Source: Parapedobacter sp035556095
GTDB lineage: Bacteria > Bacteroidota > Bacteroidia > Sphingobacteriales > Sphingobacteriaceae
Reading direction: 5' to 3'
NCBI RefSeq assembly: GCF_035556095.1
Contig: NZ_DATMFT010000004.1
Coordinates: 124,001 to 188,000 of the forward strand
DNA length: 64,000 nucleotides
Shown here: in pieces, positions 63,539 through 64,000 of the stretch
Layout: each line of letters begins with the position of its first letter
How positions within the stretch are numbered: the stretch's first letter is position 1
Program-made: the position numbers and the translations under genes
The notes under the pieces: generated by a model
What the model saw: only the letters and a program-made list of their open reading frames with translations
The model's database searches: none
Told to the model about the DNA's origin: nothing

Positions 63539-63756
63539 AATGCTCACCCCTCCCTTTATTTACCTATCAAGTACTTATAGCAACCGTCGTACCGAAAACC
63601 CTAAAAACCGCTTAGTCAACCTTTTCTTTACGAATGCTACCGCTAATTTGGCTCCATTGCAATACCTTGTGCCGTTTCGCTACGTTAATATTACACTTGG
63701 TGAACGATAGCTATCGAAGCGACGGAAAGAAAATAGCGAATATGCGACAATTATTA

Positions 63757-63764
63757 TATTTTTG
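63757..63764 (+). promoter_or_regulatory. Promoter -7 element of the Stealth-type gene
   Basis: TATTTTTG matches TAnnTTTG, 25 bp before the GTG start. Confidence 0.4.
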
Positions 63765-63788
63765 CAATCTTCTCCGTATTTGTAGCCA

Positions 63789-64000
63789 GTGCGTTTCAAA
63801 TTTGAGAATCATATCAAGAAGATAGTCAATTCTTTTGTGGAAATAGATTTGATATACCTGTGGGTAGATGGTAATGACCCCAAATGGCAAGCCAAAAAAC
63901 GGGCATTTACCGGCGTGGTGAGCGACAATTCCGAGACCAATAACAAAGGGCGCTACATCAGCAACGACGAACTGCGGTATGCGTTGCGATCGGTAGAAAA
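63789..64000 (+). CDS. Stealth-family capsule polysaccharide phosphotransferase (5' part)
   Basis: The first 70 residues are present and the gene runs off the right edge. It begins at a GTG; a stop codon lies just upstream, so this is the first possible start. VEIDLIYLWVDGNDPKWQ is the CR1 motif of Stealth proteins (IDxVYxWVDGxDP), and RYISNDELRYALRSVEK matches the adjacent conserved NELRYSLRSIE. Stealth enzymes transfer hexose-1-phosphate in capsule synthesis. Presence of a capsule or exopolysaccharide locus beyond the edge is inferred. Confidence 0.85.
   Translation, partial: MRFKFENHIKKIVNSFVEIDLIYLWVDGNDPKWQAKKRAFTGVVSDNSETNNKGRYISNDELRYALRSVE

Noticed and set aside
1..64000. tRNA, rRNA, CRISPR arrays, insertion sequences, integrases
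   Set aside because: I looked for cloverleaf ends, spaced direct repeats and transposase motifs and found none I could support.

Overview
The window is chromosomal DNA of a Bacteroidota bacterium, most likely Sphingobacteriaceae (Sphingobacterium/Pedobacter/Parapedobacter type). The evidence is a SusC/SusD pair, several CarboxypepD_reg-type outer-membrane proteins, Bacteroidota-style promoters (TAnnTTTG), scarce Shine-Dalgarno sequences, and ordinary housekeeping genes at about 48% GC. I see no rRNA, tRNA, CRISPR array, insertion sequence or phage module. The species call is inference.

Left edge to 7.1 kb: the tail of ffh, then a minus-strand block that reads as a complete chaperone-usher-like pilus locus. 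In transcription order it encodes a small pilin-like protein, an AraC regulator, a major pilin-like subunit, a PapD-like chaperone, a two-domain pilin-like (tip?) protein, and an usher-like outer-membrane protein. I know of no characterised chaperone-usher pilus in Bacteroidota, so this is my main candidate for a poorly described system.

7.1-10 kb: nuoA-nuoB alone, followed by purK and purE.

10-30.4 kb: a carbohydrate region. It holds a SusC/SusD transporter with a divergent NrtR-type Nudix/winged-helix regulator, two Gfo/Idh/MocA oxidoreductases, two sugar-phosphate-isomerase-like TIM barrels, a lipoprotein aldose 1-epimerase, and a 1167-residue ThuA/PVC-dehydrogenase/HEAT/lectin/cupredoxin fusion. 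An AraC regulator and a TonB receptor follow. Several enzymes carry Tat or lipoprotein signals, so oxidative sugar chemistry (for example 3-keto sugars) in the periplasm is plausible. A decayed M23 peptidase lies inside this region.

30.5-43 kb: an outer-membrane beta-barrel protein, an S9 peptidase, an acyl-CoA dehydrogenase with a striking operator-like palindrome, VOC and YjbQ proteins, an OmpA lipoprotein, rlmD and a TetR regulator.

42.4-64 kb: housekeeping and envelope genes. These are pheS, ssb, mutY, an EcsC-family protein, a peroxiredoxin, an ECF sigma factor paired with an anti-sigma-like/trypsin fusion, a polyprenyl synthase, a nitrilase-family amidase, a second ECF sigma factor with a membrane partner, purC, ccmF-ccmE, lpxR, arfB, a dicarboxylate symporter, an MnmD-like methyltransferase, a SlyD-type isomerase, a YyaL-type thioredoxin-fold protein and sixA. 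The right edge cuts the start of a Stealth-type capsule phosphotransferase, suggesting a polysaccharide locus beyond the window.
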